A DNA stretch of 64,000 bases from Planctomycetota bacterium (lineage in GTDB: Bacteria; Planctomycetota; Planctomycetia; Pirellulales; UBA1268). The notes under the pieces were generated by a model. The model saw only the letters and a list, made by a program, of their open reading frames with translations. It searched no databases and was not told the origin of the DNA. Location: assembly GCA_003669585.1 (NCBI GenBank), contig QWOQ01000011.1:124001-188000 (forward strand), read 5' to 3'. Both the position numbers and the translations under genes were made by a program. This document shows, piece by piece, positions 18,661 through 29,589 of the stretch (position 1 is its first letter; each line of letters opens with the position of its first letter).

Positions 18661-20766
18661 ATGACGACTCCCGACGAATTTCTTGCCGAAGAGGGACGTT
18701 TCTCCAAGCGGCTCCCAGGATGGGAGTCGAGACCCGAGCAACTTCAGATGGCGCACCGGGTTGCCGAAGCGATTGCAACTAAAACACATCTCATGGTCGA
18801 AGCAGGGACTGGAGTAGGAAAAAGTCTTGCTTATTTGGTGCCAGCCGTACTGGCCGCCACGGCCGACCAAGAAATCTCCGAAGAGGATTCTTACGCAGGA
18901 AATGGTACTCCATCAGATGCGGTCGACAACACAACGAACGGGAAACGGGCCAGACGCATCGTGGTGTCGACCCATACGATCGCTCTGCAGGAACAACTTA
19001 TTACCAAGGATCTTCCACTCGTCGCTTCGGTCATGCCGAGGGAATTCTCGGCGGTGCTTGTAAAAGGCAGGCGAAATTATGTCAGTTTGCGACGACTTGA
19101 TCTTGCGGCATCTCGAACTGGAAGTCTGTTTAAGGATGAAGAGGAAGTTTCGCAACTGCGACAACTTACGAAGTGGGCACGCACCAGCTCAGACGGATCT
19201 CTTTCAGATCTTCCGACAATCCCAATCGATTCTGTGTGGGATGAAGTTGAAAGTGATTCCGGGAATTGCATGGGGCGAGCATGCCCAACGTATCAGCAGT
19301 GTCACTACTACGCCGCAAGGCGACGCATGGCGCATGCTCAGGTACTCGTTGTAAACCACGCACTCTTCTTCAGCGATCTCGCATTGCGTCACAGCGGAGC
19401 AAAATTGCTTCCTGATTACGATGTCGTTATTTTTGATGAGGCACACATGATCGAAACGGTTGCCAGCGAACATTTGGGAATTGGTGTTTCGAGCAGCACA
19501 ATCGATCGCACGCTCTCAAAGCTTTACAATGAACGAACGCATCGTGGGTTGCTCGTGCACTACGCGATGAAGGATCTCGAACTCGAAGTCGTCTCCTGCC
19601 GAAGATCCGTAGAAACATTTTTCGAATCCATTCGAGTCCTCCTTTCTTCAAGAGGGGATTCTCCATGGCGCATTGTTTCCCCTCACCTCGTGGCCGACCC
19701 CTGCGGAGAAGCGATTGGCTCGTTAGCCCGCAGGCTGGAACGAGCCGCATCCGGTATTCCTTCGGAAGCCGAAAGACACGATTTTCATTCCATTGCAGAC
19801 CGATTGAGTTCGCTGGCCGGTTCAATCAGAGTCTGGTTGGAACAGGATATGCCGGGAAGCGTGTGGTGGGTCGAATCGCACAAAACGCGTCGCGGCCGAA
19901 CTCGTCTCAAACTGGCAAGTGCTCCCATTGATGTAGGAAAAACGCTCAAGCGAGAGTTATTCGATCGCACCGAAACAGTGGTGCTGACGAGTGCCACTCT
20001 TGCAGTTGGAAAATCGAAAAACGGAAATGATTTTGAATTTCTTCGGACAAGGCTCGGTGTTCAAGACATTCCCGGCGTTAAGCTCGGAAGTTCGTTTGAT
20101 TATGCCTCGCAGGTCAAACTGGTTCTTGTCGAGGGGTTGCCAGATCCGCGCGAGTTCAAGGCCTACGATTCTGCCGTGGTTGAAATGGTTCGGCGCTATG
20201 TGGATCGTACGCGAGGCCGCGCCATGGTGCTTTTTACGAGTACTCAGTCACTTCGCTATTGCGCTGAACAACTCGCAGGATGGTGTCGAGAGCGTGGCTA
20301 TCATTTGGTGAGTCAGTCGGATGGGCTGCCGCGTTCTCTCATGCTCGATGAATTTCGACAGGGCACCGGCAGTGTGCTTCTTGGAACCGATGGATTTTGG
20401 CAAGGTGTCGATCTTCCCGGTGAGCAATTAGTGAATGTGATCATTACAAAACTTCCTTTCGCAGTGCCCGACCGACCACTCACTGCTGCACGAATCGAGT
20501 CGATCAAAGCGGCAGGCGGAAATCCATTCATGCTCTATCAATTGCCGGAGGCAGTGCTGAAACTCAAACAGGGATTCGGTCGGCTCGTGCGTACGCGTCA
20601 CGATACCGGCATGGTGGTCGTGCTCGATCCTCGCATTACAACAAAGCCTTACGGTCGAATATTTATCGAAAGTCTTCCACCGGCCCGCACGGTGGTGGAG
20701 CAGTTCCAAGAGGACTCCGAGCGATTTGTCACGGATACATTTGTAGACGAAAACTTCGGTGACTGA
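18661..20766 (+). CDS. dinG: DinG/XPD-like ATP-dependent helicase
   Basis: Walker A EAGTGVGKSLAYLVP; four-Cys-like region C..CMGRACPTYQQC; FDEAH; LTSATL; GTDGFWQGVDLPG; QGFGRLVRT. Confidence 0.88.
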   Translation: MTTPDEFLAEEGRFSKRLPGWESRPEQLQMAHRVAEAIATKTHLMVEAGTGVGKSLAYLVPAVLAATADQEISEEDSYAGNGTPSDAVDNTTNGKRARRIVVSTHTIALQEQLITKDLPLVASVMPREFSAVLVKGRRNYVSLRRLDLAASRTGSLFKDEEEVSQLRQLTKWARTSSDGSLSDLPTIPIDSVWDEVESDSGNCMGRACPTYQQCHYYAARRRMAHAQVLVVNHALFFSDLALRHSGAKLLPDYDVVIFDEAHMIETVASEHLGIGVSSSTIDRTLSKLYNERTHRGLLVHYAMKDLELEVVSCRRSVETFFESIRVLLSSRGDSPWRIVSPHLVADPCGEAIGSLARRLERAASGIPSEAERHDFHSIADRLSSLAGSIRVWLEQDMPGSVWWVESHKTRRGRTRLKLASAPIDVGKTLKRELFDRTETVVLTSATLAVGKSKNGNDFEFLRTRLGVQDIPGVKLGSSFDYASQVKLVLVEGLPDPREFKAYDSAVVEMVRRYVDRTRGRAMVLFTSTQSLRYCAEQLAGWCRERGYHLVSQSDGLPRSLMLDEFRQGTGSVLLGTDGFWQGVDLPGEQLVNVIITKLPFAVPDRPLTAARIESIKAAGGNPFMLYQLPEAVLKLKQGFGRLVRTRHDTGMVVVLDPRITTKPYGRIFIESLPPARTVVEQFQEDSERFVTDTFVDENFGD

Positions 20767-20804
20767 TCAATACGCGTGTCATTACAGGAGCACAATCGCA
20801 CGAG

Positions 20805-21458
20805 CTAGCGATCTTTCAGATCAAGTTCGCACCAGAGCGAAGGATCGCTTTCCCAAGGAAGATCGGGAGCACCAGCATAGGGAATGTGTCCTAATTGACG
20901 ATCAACGACGGCAGCAAAAAATCCAATTCTTGGATTTTCGGTGGGATCCCATCCAAAAAGAGCCTCGTCTGTCATCCACGCATCAATTCGCCAACCGTTG
21001 GGAGACTCAGCGGAGTCGATCATGACGGAATCGTTTTCAAGAAGGCTCGCCGGTTCACTCGTTCTTGGAATCACAGCGGCAAGCGCAACTGCCGTATGAC
21101 CATGCGCGCCACCTCCCGCTGGAAGGAGTGCGAGCCTGCGACAATAACGCCCGGCCCGATGGCTCTGTCCAGTAGGACGAGTGGCGATCCAAAGATGGAG
21201 GCCGTCGCTGTCTTCAGGCCGTGTTGGGGCGCACCACCGTGAAGATCCAACACCGGTAACGATCGCGCGAATCGCGAGTCCATTGGGATTCCATGCCACA
21301 AAGAGTTCCATGATGTCTGGCACTCCTGAAATGCCAGCCATATTTGGAAGCCTACAGCGTTCGTCAAGTTGTGATTGTGAAGATGGCCAGAGAGTTTCTC
21401 GCCGAGGACAAGAAAATCGCATTCGAAAAAGCGCTGCGGGTGAAATAAGTGGACTCAT
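20805..21458 (-). CDS. Hypothetical protein with CBM9/DOMON-like features
   Basis: DGLHLWIATRP, WRIDAWMTDEALFGWDPTENPRIGFFAAVVDRQLG, DPSLWCELDLKD. Confidence 0.5.
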   Translation of the reverse strand: MSPLISPAALFRMRFSCPRRETLWPSSQSQLDERCRLPNMAGISGVPDIMELFVAWNPNGLAIRAIVTGVGSSRWCAPTRPEDSDGLHLWIATRPTGQSHRAGRYCRRLALLPAGGGAHGHTAVALAAVIPRTSEPASLLENDSVMIDSAESPNGWRIDAWMTDEALFGWDPTENPRIGFFAAVVDRQLGHIPYAGAPDLPWESDPSLWCELDLKDR

Positions 21459-21488
21459 AGCATGTTGTTTTTCTGATAATTGCAGGCG

Positions 21489-22475
21489 TTATTGTTGAAG
21501 AGCGTGACGCTGTTGGAGACGGTGCAACGTGGAACGAACCTGTTCACGATTTCCCACAGCAACCCAGATCACATAGTGGTATTCGCCGGGGTCGAGTCCT
21601 CGATCGGAAATTTCTCGAAAGACACAGTTCCACTTGTTTACCTTGTCGATCGCAAAGTGCCATCGCCCATAGGTACAAGGTTGATGATTCGTTCGTGATT
21701 TGTCTGGAGACCAAGCCCCCATGGCAAATCGTCCGTCAGAAGTGGAAGCGACGATCGGATGAGCCTGCTCCCCCGGTCCTGCATCGATGGCTTCAAGCGA
21801 TCCATCGTTGGGAAGCAGTCGATGAAATGACGAGAATTCAAACGGCATATATCCCGTGATCGCCTCAAACGTTGCGCGACGGTGGTGCTCGTTGGCCGGA
21901 AGGGTGTAGGTGACTGCGTACCGAATTGCGTGCTCAAAATCAGGTTCGCCAAGCTGAAGATGTTTTGTCAACAAATGGTTGGAAACAACCGTTGAATTCA
22001 ATGCGGCATGGTTGCCACTTTTGGCTCCCGGTTTTAACCAAAACGCCATCTGAGTCACGCTGACAAGATCGCGATGAGATGCCGTAATCCAGAGCAGGTT
22101 GCTCGAACTCGTGGGCCCATCTGCATCACTTTCCGACCCGGCTTCGGTTGGATTAAATGCCTCGTTGAACAAGAAGCCATCAACGTCAAGATTTGAAGCA
22201 CTTTGCAACTGTCTTCCATGGTCGAACGAATTAATAAATTCATGATCTTGCCAGCGAACAGAATCAATGGCACCGGCGACCCGAGAGGTTGTGGTAATGA
22301 TAATTTCAGATCCGCCGGCTGGTGCACGAAGAACATTCTCGCCACGGACTTCAAACGCATTCTGCGCATCAGATTCAATGGCCACTGCGTTCAGCCAAAA
22401 AATCATTGCGGCTGCACATCCGCAGGGACTCTGAAGTGCGTTTAGGATTGCGTACAATCGGGAAGAAAACACCAT
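21489..22475 (-). CDS. Exported hypothetical protein
   Basis: Signal-peptide-like N-terminus; good coding-like composition; no family recognised with certainty. Confidence 0.6.
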   Translation of the reverse strand: MVFSSRLYAILNALQSPCGCAAAMIFWLNAVAIESDAQNAFEVRGENVLRAPAGGSEIIITTTSRVAGAIDSVRWQDHEFINSFDHGRQLQSASNLDVDGFLFNEAFNPTEAGSESDADGPTSSSNLLWITASHRDLVSVTQMAFWLKPGAKSGNHAALNSTVVSNHLLTKHLQLGEPDFEHAIRYAVTYTLPANEHHRRATFEAITGYMPFEFSSFHRLLPNDGSLEAIDAGPGEQAHPIVASTSDGRFAMGAWSPDKSRTNHQPCTYGRWHFAIDKVNKWNCVFREISDRGLDPGEYHYVIWVAVGNREQVRSTLHRLQQRHALQQ

Positions 22476-22672
22476 AGAATCCTAGCGACAGGCAGGCCAC
22501 GGTCATTTCGTCAGAGAAAAATAGATTGAAGAGGCTTGGCAACTCATGTGACACATGTGAGGTACTCCCGGCAATCGTGTCGGTAGTATAGTATTCGAAA
22601 AGTTTATCGATGGTCGATCAACATGAGTATTCAAAAAAAGTTGCAAGTGTGATTTTCTAGGGAGTTATTTTT

Positions 22673-25600
22673 ATGGGCCACAAAAAAATGAAGCTGAACC
22701 GACTGGTGCTGGTGCTGTTGAGTCTGGTTTGGAGCATGGTGCCACTGGCCGCACAACAGCCTCTTTGGAAGAGTTCAATCGTCCGTCCTGACACTCCAGG
22801 TCGCGCGGTTTCTTTCGATGTCGATCTTGCGGGTGCCAAAAAAGTATGGTTGATGGTTGATGATTCCGAAGACGGATTCGCCTGCGATTGGGCTAACTGG
22901 ATGGATCCAAAGTTCAAGGGTCTTGTGGGTGAACGAGCGCTTGTGGATCTTGACTGGAAAGAGGCAAGTTCCCAGTGGGGCCAAGTTCGAAAAAATATGA
23001 ATGTTGAAGGAGGAGCCTTGCGAGTCGATGGCAAAAGCGTTGCCAGAGGCATTGGAACGCATGCCAAATCTGTGATTGAGTTTGATGTACCCGAAGGCAT
23101 GAATCGTCTGGTGGGCGCTGCTGGTTTGGATGACGGAGGGGCCAACCAAGGAGGCGGTAGCATTCGGTTCTCCATTTACACACAAGCTCCAAAACTGACA
23201 GTGGTCAAAAGTGCCGGCGGACCAGTCGATCCACAGGATGGTCCGGGAACGCTTGTCACTCCGGAGGATCTTGAAGTGACGCTCTTTGCTGCAGAACCAT
23301 TGCTGTCAAGCCCATCCAATATCGACATTGATTCCAAAGGACGGGTTTGGGTGTGTGAGGTCGTGAACTACAGAGGCAAGCAAAACACGCGCAAGGAAGG
23401 AGATCGAATTCTCGTTCTCGAAGATACCGACGCCGATGGCAAGGCGGACAAGCAGACAGTTTTTTATCAGGGACGCGACATCGATTCGGCGCTTGGGCTG
23501 TGCGTGGTGAATGGGCCTGACAATAGTACAAAAGTGATTGTTTCCTGCGCACCTGAGGTGATGGTTTTCTGCGATGACACCGGTGACCTCGTGTCAGATC
23601 GCAAGGAAACACTTTTCACGAAAACAGGAACACCTCAGCACGATCATTCGGTCCATGCCTTCACGGTAGGCCCCGACGGGCGCTACTATTTCAACTTTGG
23701 AAATACAGGCCAAGCGGTTCACGATGCAGCCGGACAGCCGGTAGTTGATCTGGCCGGCAATACGGTCAATGACTCAGGAAAGCCGTATCGACAGGGGATG
23801 GTGTTTCGGTGCCTTCCCGATGGATCAAAGTTTGAAGTACTTGGACACAACTTTCGTAACAATTACGAAGTGGCAACAGATTCCTTCGGCACGCTCTGGC
23901 AAAGCGACAACGATGACGACGGAAATCGCGCTGTGCGAATTAACTTTGTCATGGAATATGGAAATTATGGGTATGGGGATGAACGTACCGGTGCGGGATG
24001 GCAGATTCCACGAGTGAATTTTGAGACAGAAATTCCGCAGCGGCACTGGCACCAGAATGATCCCGGCGTTGTTCCGAATCTACTCATTACGGGTGCTGGT
24101 TCACCGACAGGCATCTGCGTGTATGAAGGGAATCTGCTTCCGTCGCGATTTATGGGTTCCATGCTCCACTGTGATGCAGGGCCCAACATCATGCGGGCGT
24201 ATCACGTGACCTCAGCAGGTGCAGGATTTCAAGCTACCATCGAGAATGTCGTCGACGGCGTGGCAGACCGCTGGTTCAGGCCATCGGATGTGTGCGTAGC
24301 ACCGGATGGATCGGTATTTGTAGCCGATTGGTACGACCCCGGGGTCGGAGGTCATGGGATGGCCGATACTGAAAAGGGAAGAATCTATCGTGTCGCGCCG
24401 CAAGGAAGTCGTTATCGAGTTGCGCCGGTGGATTTCGATACTGTGGCAGGTGCTGTCAAGGCGATTGGAAGCCCCAACCTCTCTACGCGTGCCACTGCTC
24501 TGAACATGCTCCGCACCAAGCCTGTCGAAGCAGCATCGGTTCTTGAAAAAGAGTTTGCATCGTCAAAGGATCCTCGGCTTGCAGCTCGTTTGGCTTGGGC
24601 TGCAGGCATGTTGCCCGGTCAATGCGATCTATGGGTCAACAAGCTTTCGGATCATTCCGACGAAAATCTTCGTATTGTCGCACTGCGTCTGTGTCGTGCA
24701 GCGGGTGGAAAAACGGAATCGCTCTTGGCGAAACTAGTCAAAGATCCTTCATCTCAGGTGCGTCGTGAAGCTTCTATTGCGCTGCGCGGACGCGAAACTC
24801 AGCGAGATCATCAACTCTGGGCAGAACTCGCAGCCCAGCACGTCGTTTCAGATCGTTACGAAATCGAGGCGCTTGGCATCGGTGCCGACGGGCAATGGGA
24901 TGGCCGGCTGAAAGCATGGAAGCAACGAGTTCAAGAACAGTGGAAGAGTCCGGCCGGTCGGGAGATCGTGTGGCGAAGTCGTGGAGAGATAAGTTCACAG
25001 TGGATCGCAGAACTGCTCGCCGATCCGTCAACAAGTACTGCCGAGTCGCTTGCACTGATTCGTGCGTTTGATTTTCAAGATTCTCAAAAGGTTCGCGAAG
25101 CACTCAAACCCCTCGTTGCCAACTATCAAGGACCGCACGAACGAACCGCGGTGATTCTGCCGGAACTGATCATAAGACTCGACCGTTCTGATGCGGAGAA
25201 TCCGGCGATTGCAAAACGAATCAATGAGGCGATTGAAAGCGTTTTGGGAACCGAGCGATTTGTTGAACTCATCAAGCGATTTGAGCTTAAAGACCGAGTT
25301 GGAAGTCTTATCGAGTTGGCAGAATCTGAAAATGTTTCCGATGTCATTGGATCCTCGGCGACTTCCGCAGTGATTGGGCTTGGGGGTGAGGAGGCTCTTG
25401 AGGCGAGTTTGTTAAGGGGCGATGCATCGAGCATTCGAGTGCTTCAATCGCTTGGCATGCAGGGGCAAGGCAAGAGCGTAGAGCTTGTGGAAAAAGTGCT
25501 TCGAAACGAAAAATTGTCTTCGGATATGCGGGCAGCGGCCGTTCGTGCAATGGCAAAGACCAACAGCGGCGCGAAAATACTCGTAGCGATGGCAAAGAAA

Positions 25601-26182
25601 GGTGAACTGACAGGAGTGCTTCCGCAGGCAGCAGCGATGGCGATTTCATCGAGTCCGTGGGCTGATGTACGCCAAGATGCCGCAACGGTTTTGCCTTTGC
25701 CAAAGGGCCGAGGTGGGGAAAAACTTCCTCCAGTTGTAGAACTGCTCAAACGCACAGGCAACGTGGCGGGAGGAAAGTTGGTGTTCGCAGGTGTAGGCAC
25801 GTGCGCAAAGTGTCATGTTGTTGGAAATGAAGGCAAGGCGGTTGGCCCAAATCTTTCCGGCATTGGTGCGAAGCTTTCCCGTGAAGCACTTTACGAATCT
25901 GTTCTGGCGCCATCCGCCGCAGTAAGCCATAACTATGAAACGTGGACGGCGGTGCTCGATGACGGTCGTGCGATCACCGGTATGCTTGTTTCGAAAACAC
26001 CTGACAAGATCGTCATCAAAGGCCCGGATGCGATCGATATTGAAATCGATGCGAAAACAATTGAAGAACTCGCGAAGCAACCGTTATCGTTAATGCCCGC
26101 TGATCTGGCGGGTGTTCTGAGTTCCCAGGAGTTGGTCGATGTGGTGGCTTGGATGGAGACTCTTCGTCAGGCTTCTCCCTGA
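22673..26182 (+). CDS. PVC-type membrane-bound dehydrogenase/heme-binding protein with NPCBM-like N-terminus, HEAT-like middle and C-terminal cytochrome c domain
   Basis: NPCBM-like IGTHAKSVIEFDVP; propeller (TPEDLEVTLFAAEPLLSSPSNIDIDSKGRVWVCEVVNYRG); C-terminal GVGTCAKCHVVGNEGKAVGPNLSGIGAKLSREALYESVLAPSA. Confidence 0.9.
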   Translation: MGHKKMKLNRLVLVLLSLVWSMVPLAAQQPLWKSSIVRPDTPGRAVSFDVDLAGAKKVWLMVDDSEDGFACDWANWMDPKFKGLVGERALVDLDWKEASSQWGQVRKNMNVEGGALRVDGKSVARGIGTHAKSVIEFDVPEGMNRLVGAAGLDDGGANQGGGSIRFSIYTQAPKLTVVKSAGGPVDPQDGPGTLVTPEDLEVTLFAAEPLLSSPSNIDIDSKGRVWVCEVVNYRGKQNTRKEGDRILVLEDTDADGKADKQTVFYQGRDIDSALGLCVVNGPDNSTKVIVSCAPEVMVFCDDTGDLVSDRKETLFTKTGTPQHDHSVHAFTVGPDGRYYFNFGNTGQAVHDAAGQPVVDLAGNTVNDSGKPYRQGMVFRCLPDGSKFEVLGHNFRNNYEVATDSFGTLWQSDNDDDGNRAVRINFVMEYGNYGYGDERTGAGWQIPRVNFETEIPQRHWHQNDPGVVPNLLITGAGSPTGICVYEGNLLPSRFMGSMLHCDAGPNIMRAYHVTSAGAGFQATIENVVDGVADRWFRPSDVCVAPDGSVFVADWYDPGVGGHGMADTEKGRIYRVAPQGSRYRVAPVDFDTVAGAVKAIGSPNLSTRATALNMLRTKPVEAASVLEKEFASSKDPRLAARLAWAAGMLPGQCDLWVNKLSDHSDENLRIVALRLCRAAGGKTESLLAKLVKDPSSQVRREASIALRGRETQRDHQLWAELAAQHVVSDRYEIEALGIGADGQWDGRLKAWKQRVQEQWKSPAGREIVWRSRGEISSQWIAELLADPSTSTAESLALIRAFDFQDSQKVREALKPLVANYQGPHERTAVILPELIIRLDRSDAENPAIAKRINEAIESVLGTERFVELIKRFELKDRVGSLIELAESENVSDVIGSSATSAVIGLGGEEALEASLLRGDASSIRVLQSLGMQGQGKSVELVEKVLRNEKLSSDMRAAAVRAMAKTNSGAKILVAMAKKGELTGVLPQAAAMAISSSPWADVRQDAATVLPLPKGRGGEKLPPVVELLKRTGNVAGGKLVFAGVGTCAKCHVVGNEGKAVGPNLSGIGAKLSREALYESVLAPSAAVSHNYETWTAVLDDGRAITGMLVSKTPDKIVIKGPDAIDIEIDAKTIEELAKQPLSLMPADLAGVLSSQELVDVVAWMETLRQASP

Positions 26183-26336
26183 AAAACATACAAACAGCCT
26201 CTGTTCCATCGCAGGCCCTGTCTTTGCATGCTAAGGTGACTGCGATGGGTCGGTGAGAGACGACTGCTCACTCTGCGGATTGACAAAGGCTACGGTGAAA
26301 ATTGTCCTGCTTCAGCATTACTCTGATGGAGGGAGC

Positions 26337-27830
26337 ATGCGAATCCTGATGGTTGCCAGCGAGGCAACGCCACTTGCAAAAACAGGTGGTCTCGCGGATG
26401 TAGTAGGGTCGTTACCAGCGGCACTCGCCCGACTCGGATGCGATGTCACGCTTGTTATTCCCGGCTACCGTGAGGCGCTGACAAGTGACGCCTCGATAGA
26501 GCCAACGGGAATCGAATTTGATGTGCCTTTGGGCCAGCGTCTGGTTCGCGCCAGGGTACTGCGCTACAGGCAATCAAAATCTCATGTCCGGATCATGCTG
26601 ATTGAGCAATCTGATTATTTTGATCGTCCAACGCTCTACGGCGGACAGGATGACTATCAAGATAACGCCGAACGTTTTATTTTTTTCTGTCGAGCTGTTC
26701 TTGAGTTTGCCGTTCGTGAAGATCAGCCCTACGACATTGTACATTGTCACGATTGGCAGACCGGCCTGATACCTGCATATCTCAAAACGCTCCATTCGCC
26801 ATCCACAGTATTTTCGAATGCGAGAAGCGTTCTCACAATTCATAACATGGCCTACCAGGGAATGTTCTGGCACTGGGACATGCTGCTGACAGGGCTTCAT
26901 TGGAAATATTTCAACTGGCAGCAGATGGAATTTTACGGACAACTCAACCTTCTTAAAACGGGCCTTGTTTTTGCCGACGCAATTAGCACAGTCAGTCCGA
27001 GTTACGCAACCGAGATTCAGCATGCCCCCGGCGGTTGTTCTCTTGAAGGAGTTGTTGCGTCGAGAAAAGATTCGCTCACAGGGATTGTCAACGGCATCGA
27101 TCTGTCAATCTGGGATCCGCGAAATGATTCTCAGTTGCCCCGTTTCTACAGTGACGCCGATTATCAGGATGGAAAGTATGCGGCTCGGGTTGCTCTTGCG
27201 ACTCGGTTTGGACACGCGGCCCCTGATTCGCGGCCTCTGGTGGCATTTGTTGGCCGCTTTGCGCAACAAAAAGGAGTTGATCTGATTGCTGAGCTGCTGA
27301 CGCGTCAAGCAGGGAGCGGGCGGGCGCATTACTCGATTATGGGAACAGGCGATCGAGGCATCGAGTCCCAGTTGCGTTCAGTAGCGAATGCATTTCCGGG
27401 AACGATCGATCTGTTCATTGGTTTTGATGAGCGAATGGCCCATCTGGTGCAGGCTGCGGCCGACATCATGCTGGTTCCGAGTCGCTATGAACCCTGTGGA
27501 TTGACTCAGTTGCACGCATTTCGATATGGCACGATCCCGGTGGTGCGTGCCACAGGCGGACTGATCGACACGGTGGTCGATACAACTCCGGAAACATTGC
27601 GGATTGGAAGTGCCAGCGGATTCGTGTTTGATTCAGTTGAATCTTCTTCACTGGAACACGCTTTATCACGGGCGCTTGACGCACACTCCAACCGCACTCT
27701 CTGGGCCGATCTTGTGCGCCTTGTCATGGCGCAAGACTGGTCGTGGGACCGAAGTGCAGCAGAGTATCATTCGCTCTTTGAGAAGACACTTTCCCGACCG
27801 CCGGTTTCCGTTGCGTTGATCGACGGATAG
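26337..27830 (+). CDS. glgA: Glycogen/starch synthase
   Basis: [97 protein letters not shown] before ATG 26337. Confidence 0.95.
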   Translation: MRILMVASEATPLAKTGGLADVVGSLPAALARLGCDVTLVIPGYREALTSDASIEPTGIEFDVPLGQRLVRARVLRYRQSKSHVRIMLIEQSDYFDRPTLYGGQDDYQDNAERFIFFCRAVLEFAVREDQPYDIVHCHDWQTGLIPAYLKTLHSPSTVFSNARSVLTIHNMAYQGMFWHWDMLLTGLHWKYFNWQQMEFYGQLNLLKTGLVFADAISTVSPSYATEIQHAPGGCSLEGVVASRKDSLTGIVNGIDLSIWDPRNDSQLPRFYSDADYQDGKYAARVALATRFGHAAPDSRPLVAFVGRFAQQKGVDLIAELLTRQAGSGRAHYSIMGTGDRGIESQLRSVANAFPGTIDLFIGFDERMAHLVQAAADIMLVPSRYEPCGLTQLHAFRYGTIPVVRATGGLIDTVVDTTPETLRIGSASGFVFDSVESSSLEHALSRALDAHSNRTLWADLVRLVMAQDWSWDRSAAEYHSLFEKTLSRPPVSVALIDG

Positions 27831-27842
27831 CGTTTGCTGAAA

Positions 27843-28244
27843 TTAGAGAAACGCCGGGGTAGCAGGATAGGTTCCAATTTCAATGTGATGCCCATCAGGA
27901 TCACGAAAGAAAATCTGCCCGATGTTCCCATCTTTGATGTGGGTGCAATGAAACGGGATCTGATGCATCTCAAGAAGTCGTTGCACTTCAATCAGATCTG
28001 GAGCATGGATCGCGAGATGGGTCTCACGAGTTTTAATGGGGCCGACGACCTCGGGCGTATCGGGATTCTCAATAACGTGAATCATGATTCCGTATCCAAA
28101 CAACCACGCTCCTGGGAAGTCGAGGTTGGGCCGCTGTACTTCACGAAATCCCAAAACATCACTGTAAAAGCGGCGACTTTTTTCGACATATCGGCTGGAT
28201 AGGCCGATGTGATTGACGTTCACCAGTGGGAGGGAAGGGAGCAT
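27843..28244 (-). CDS. VOC/glyoxalase-family protein
   Basis: VNHIGLSSRYVEKSRRFYSDVLGFREV, HLAIHAPDL, IFFRDPDGHHIEIGTY; start at internal ATG 28244 preferred. Confidence 0.85.
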   Translation of the reverse strand: MLPSLPLVNVNHIGLSSRYVEKSRRFYSDVLGFREVQRPNLDFPGAWLFGYGIMIHVIENPDTPEVVGPIKTRETHLAIHAPDLIEVQRLLEMHQIPFHCTHIKDGNIGQIFFRDPDGHHIEIGTYPATPAFL

Positions 28245-28506
28245 CTGTATTTCCTTCGGTGCGTAGATCTCTTCATCACCGGCGAGGGGAGGGGCACTCA
28301 ATCGATCATGAACCTACATCCATCAACAATTCTCGGAAAGTGGCGAAGCGAGTCAAGCAGGGCAAGACGTATTTTGTCGTAAGTCCCATCTGCACGCGTC
28401 CCGCGCACAATGGCGGAGGATTTGATTGATCTCTTTGAACATCAAAACCGATGAAGCGAGAGGACCTTTTTGAAAAGAGCATTCATACTCTCAGGGGGCG
28501 CACGAG

Positions 28507-29508
28507 ATGGAAATTCTAAAAAACATGTTTGTTTCTTACGGATTGCGTCATCTCGTTGTGACAGCGAGTCTGCTGTTATGCCTGAATCTTTGTGGAAATC
28601 AACAGGCCTCTGCCGAGGATTCTGCTCCTTTGAAAAATGAATGGAGATCGCGAAATTCATCGCGAGTTGAAAACACGCAACCGCGGCAGAGCATTCCGGT
28701 AAAAAAAACAGCTGATCAAAAAAACAGTGTTGTCGTCCCTCAAGAAAATCAACTTCAATCTCATAGCATTGCGGCACCTCTATCCGTAGAGCGATTGAAT
28801 GACGTGAGCGATGTAAAAAAATCGAAACACGCGTCGGCAGAAGAAGACCTCAACGGATTTCCGTTGTTTGAAACACTGTCAGAGATTGAAGATCATGGTG
28901 CGCACAACGAGTCATCCTACAGCGATCAAGACTCACTGCCTTCGAAAACGCTTGAAGTGAAGTCGCAGACGACAGAGTTGTCGAATGAGTCTTCAGAAGA
29001 TTCACGGGATCTCTCGGTGATGACCGAACCACATCAGACGCAAGAAAATACCGTTGTCAATGAAGCAATCGTCTGCCGAAAATGTCTTCCTAAAAATGTT
29101 CCCCACATGAACTCATGCCACTCATGCACTGTATGGTGGAAACCTTGGACATGGTGCGGGAGTGGAATATTTCAGCGTTCTTCAGGCGACACGCAAGGGC
29201 TTTGTGGAAGAAGTTTCTCCTGCGGAGAGTCTGGCTGTGGTTCGCGTTGCTGGGAATCTTTTTCTGAATCGAACAACTGTCCTGATCAATGCGATGCCTG
29301 CGCCAACTGGCTCAATCCGTCCACCACATACGCGCCAGTCCATTCGCATGCTTCGGGACATGGCCGACCGGCACGACAACTCGTAAAGACCATGGTTTAC
29401 CCCGAACCTCTTGAGCGAGCACCGTGGCAATTGCCTCCCGGCCACCCGTATCGATCAATGGTTCAAGGCACGACACACTCGCTGCCATGCCAGAACTGTC
29501 AACCCTGA
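28507..29508 (+). CDS. Exported Cys/Trp-rich hypothetical protein
   Basis: N-terminal hydrophobic segment; Cys-rich C-terminal region CRKCLPKNVPHMNSCHSCTVWWKPWTWCGSG...CDACANW...PCQNCQP. Confidence 0.6.
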   Translation: MEILKNMFVSYGLRHLVVTASLLLCLNLCGNQQASAEDSAPLKNEWRSRNSSRVENTQPRQSIPVKKTADQKNSVVVPQENQLQSHSIAAPLSVERLNDVSDVKKSKHASAEEDLNGFPLFETLSEIEDHGAHNESSYSDQDSLPSKTLEVKSQTTELSNESSEDSRDLSVMTEPHQTQENTVVNEAIVCRKCLPKNVPHMNSCHSCTVWWKPWTWCGSGIFQRSSGDTQGLCGRSFSCGESGCGSRCWESFSESNNCPDQCDACANWLNPSTTYAPVHSHASGHGRPARQLVKTMVYPEPLERAPWQLPPGHPYRSMVQGTTHSLPCQNCQP

Positions 29509-29589
29509 TACGTCGACGGAGAGTTTCATCGAGACAAAGCGACAGACAATGGTGTCGTTTCCACGCCGTGCAGTCAGACGTGAATCGAC

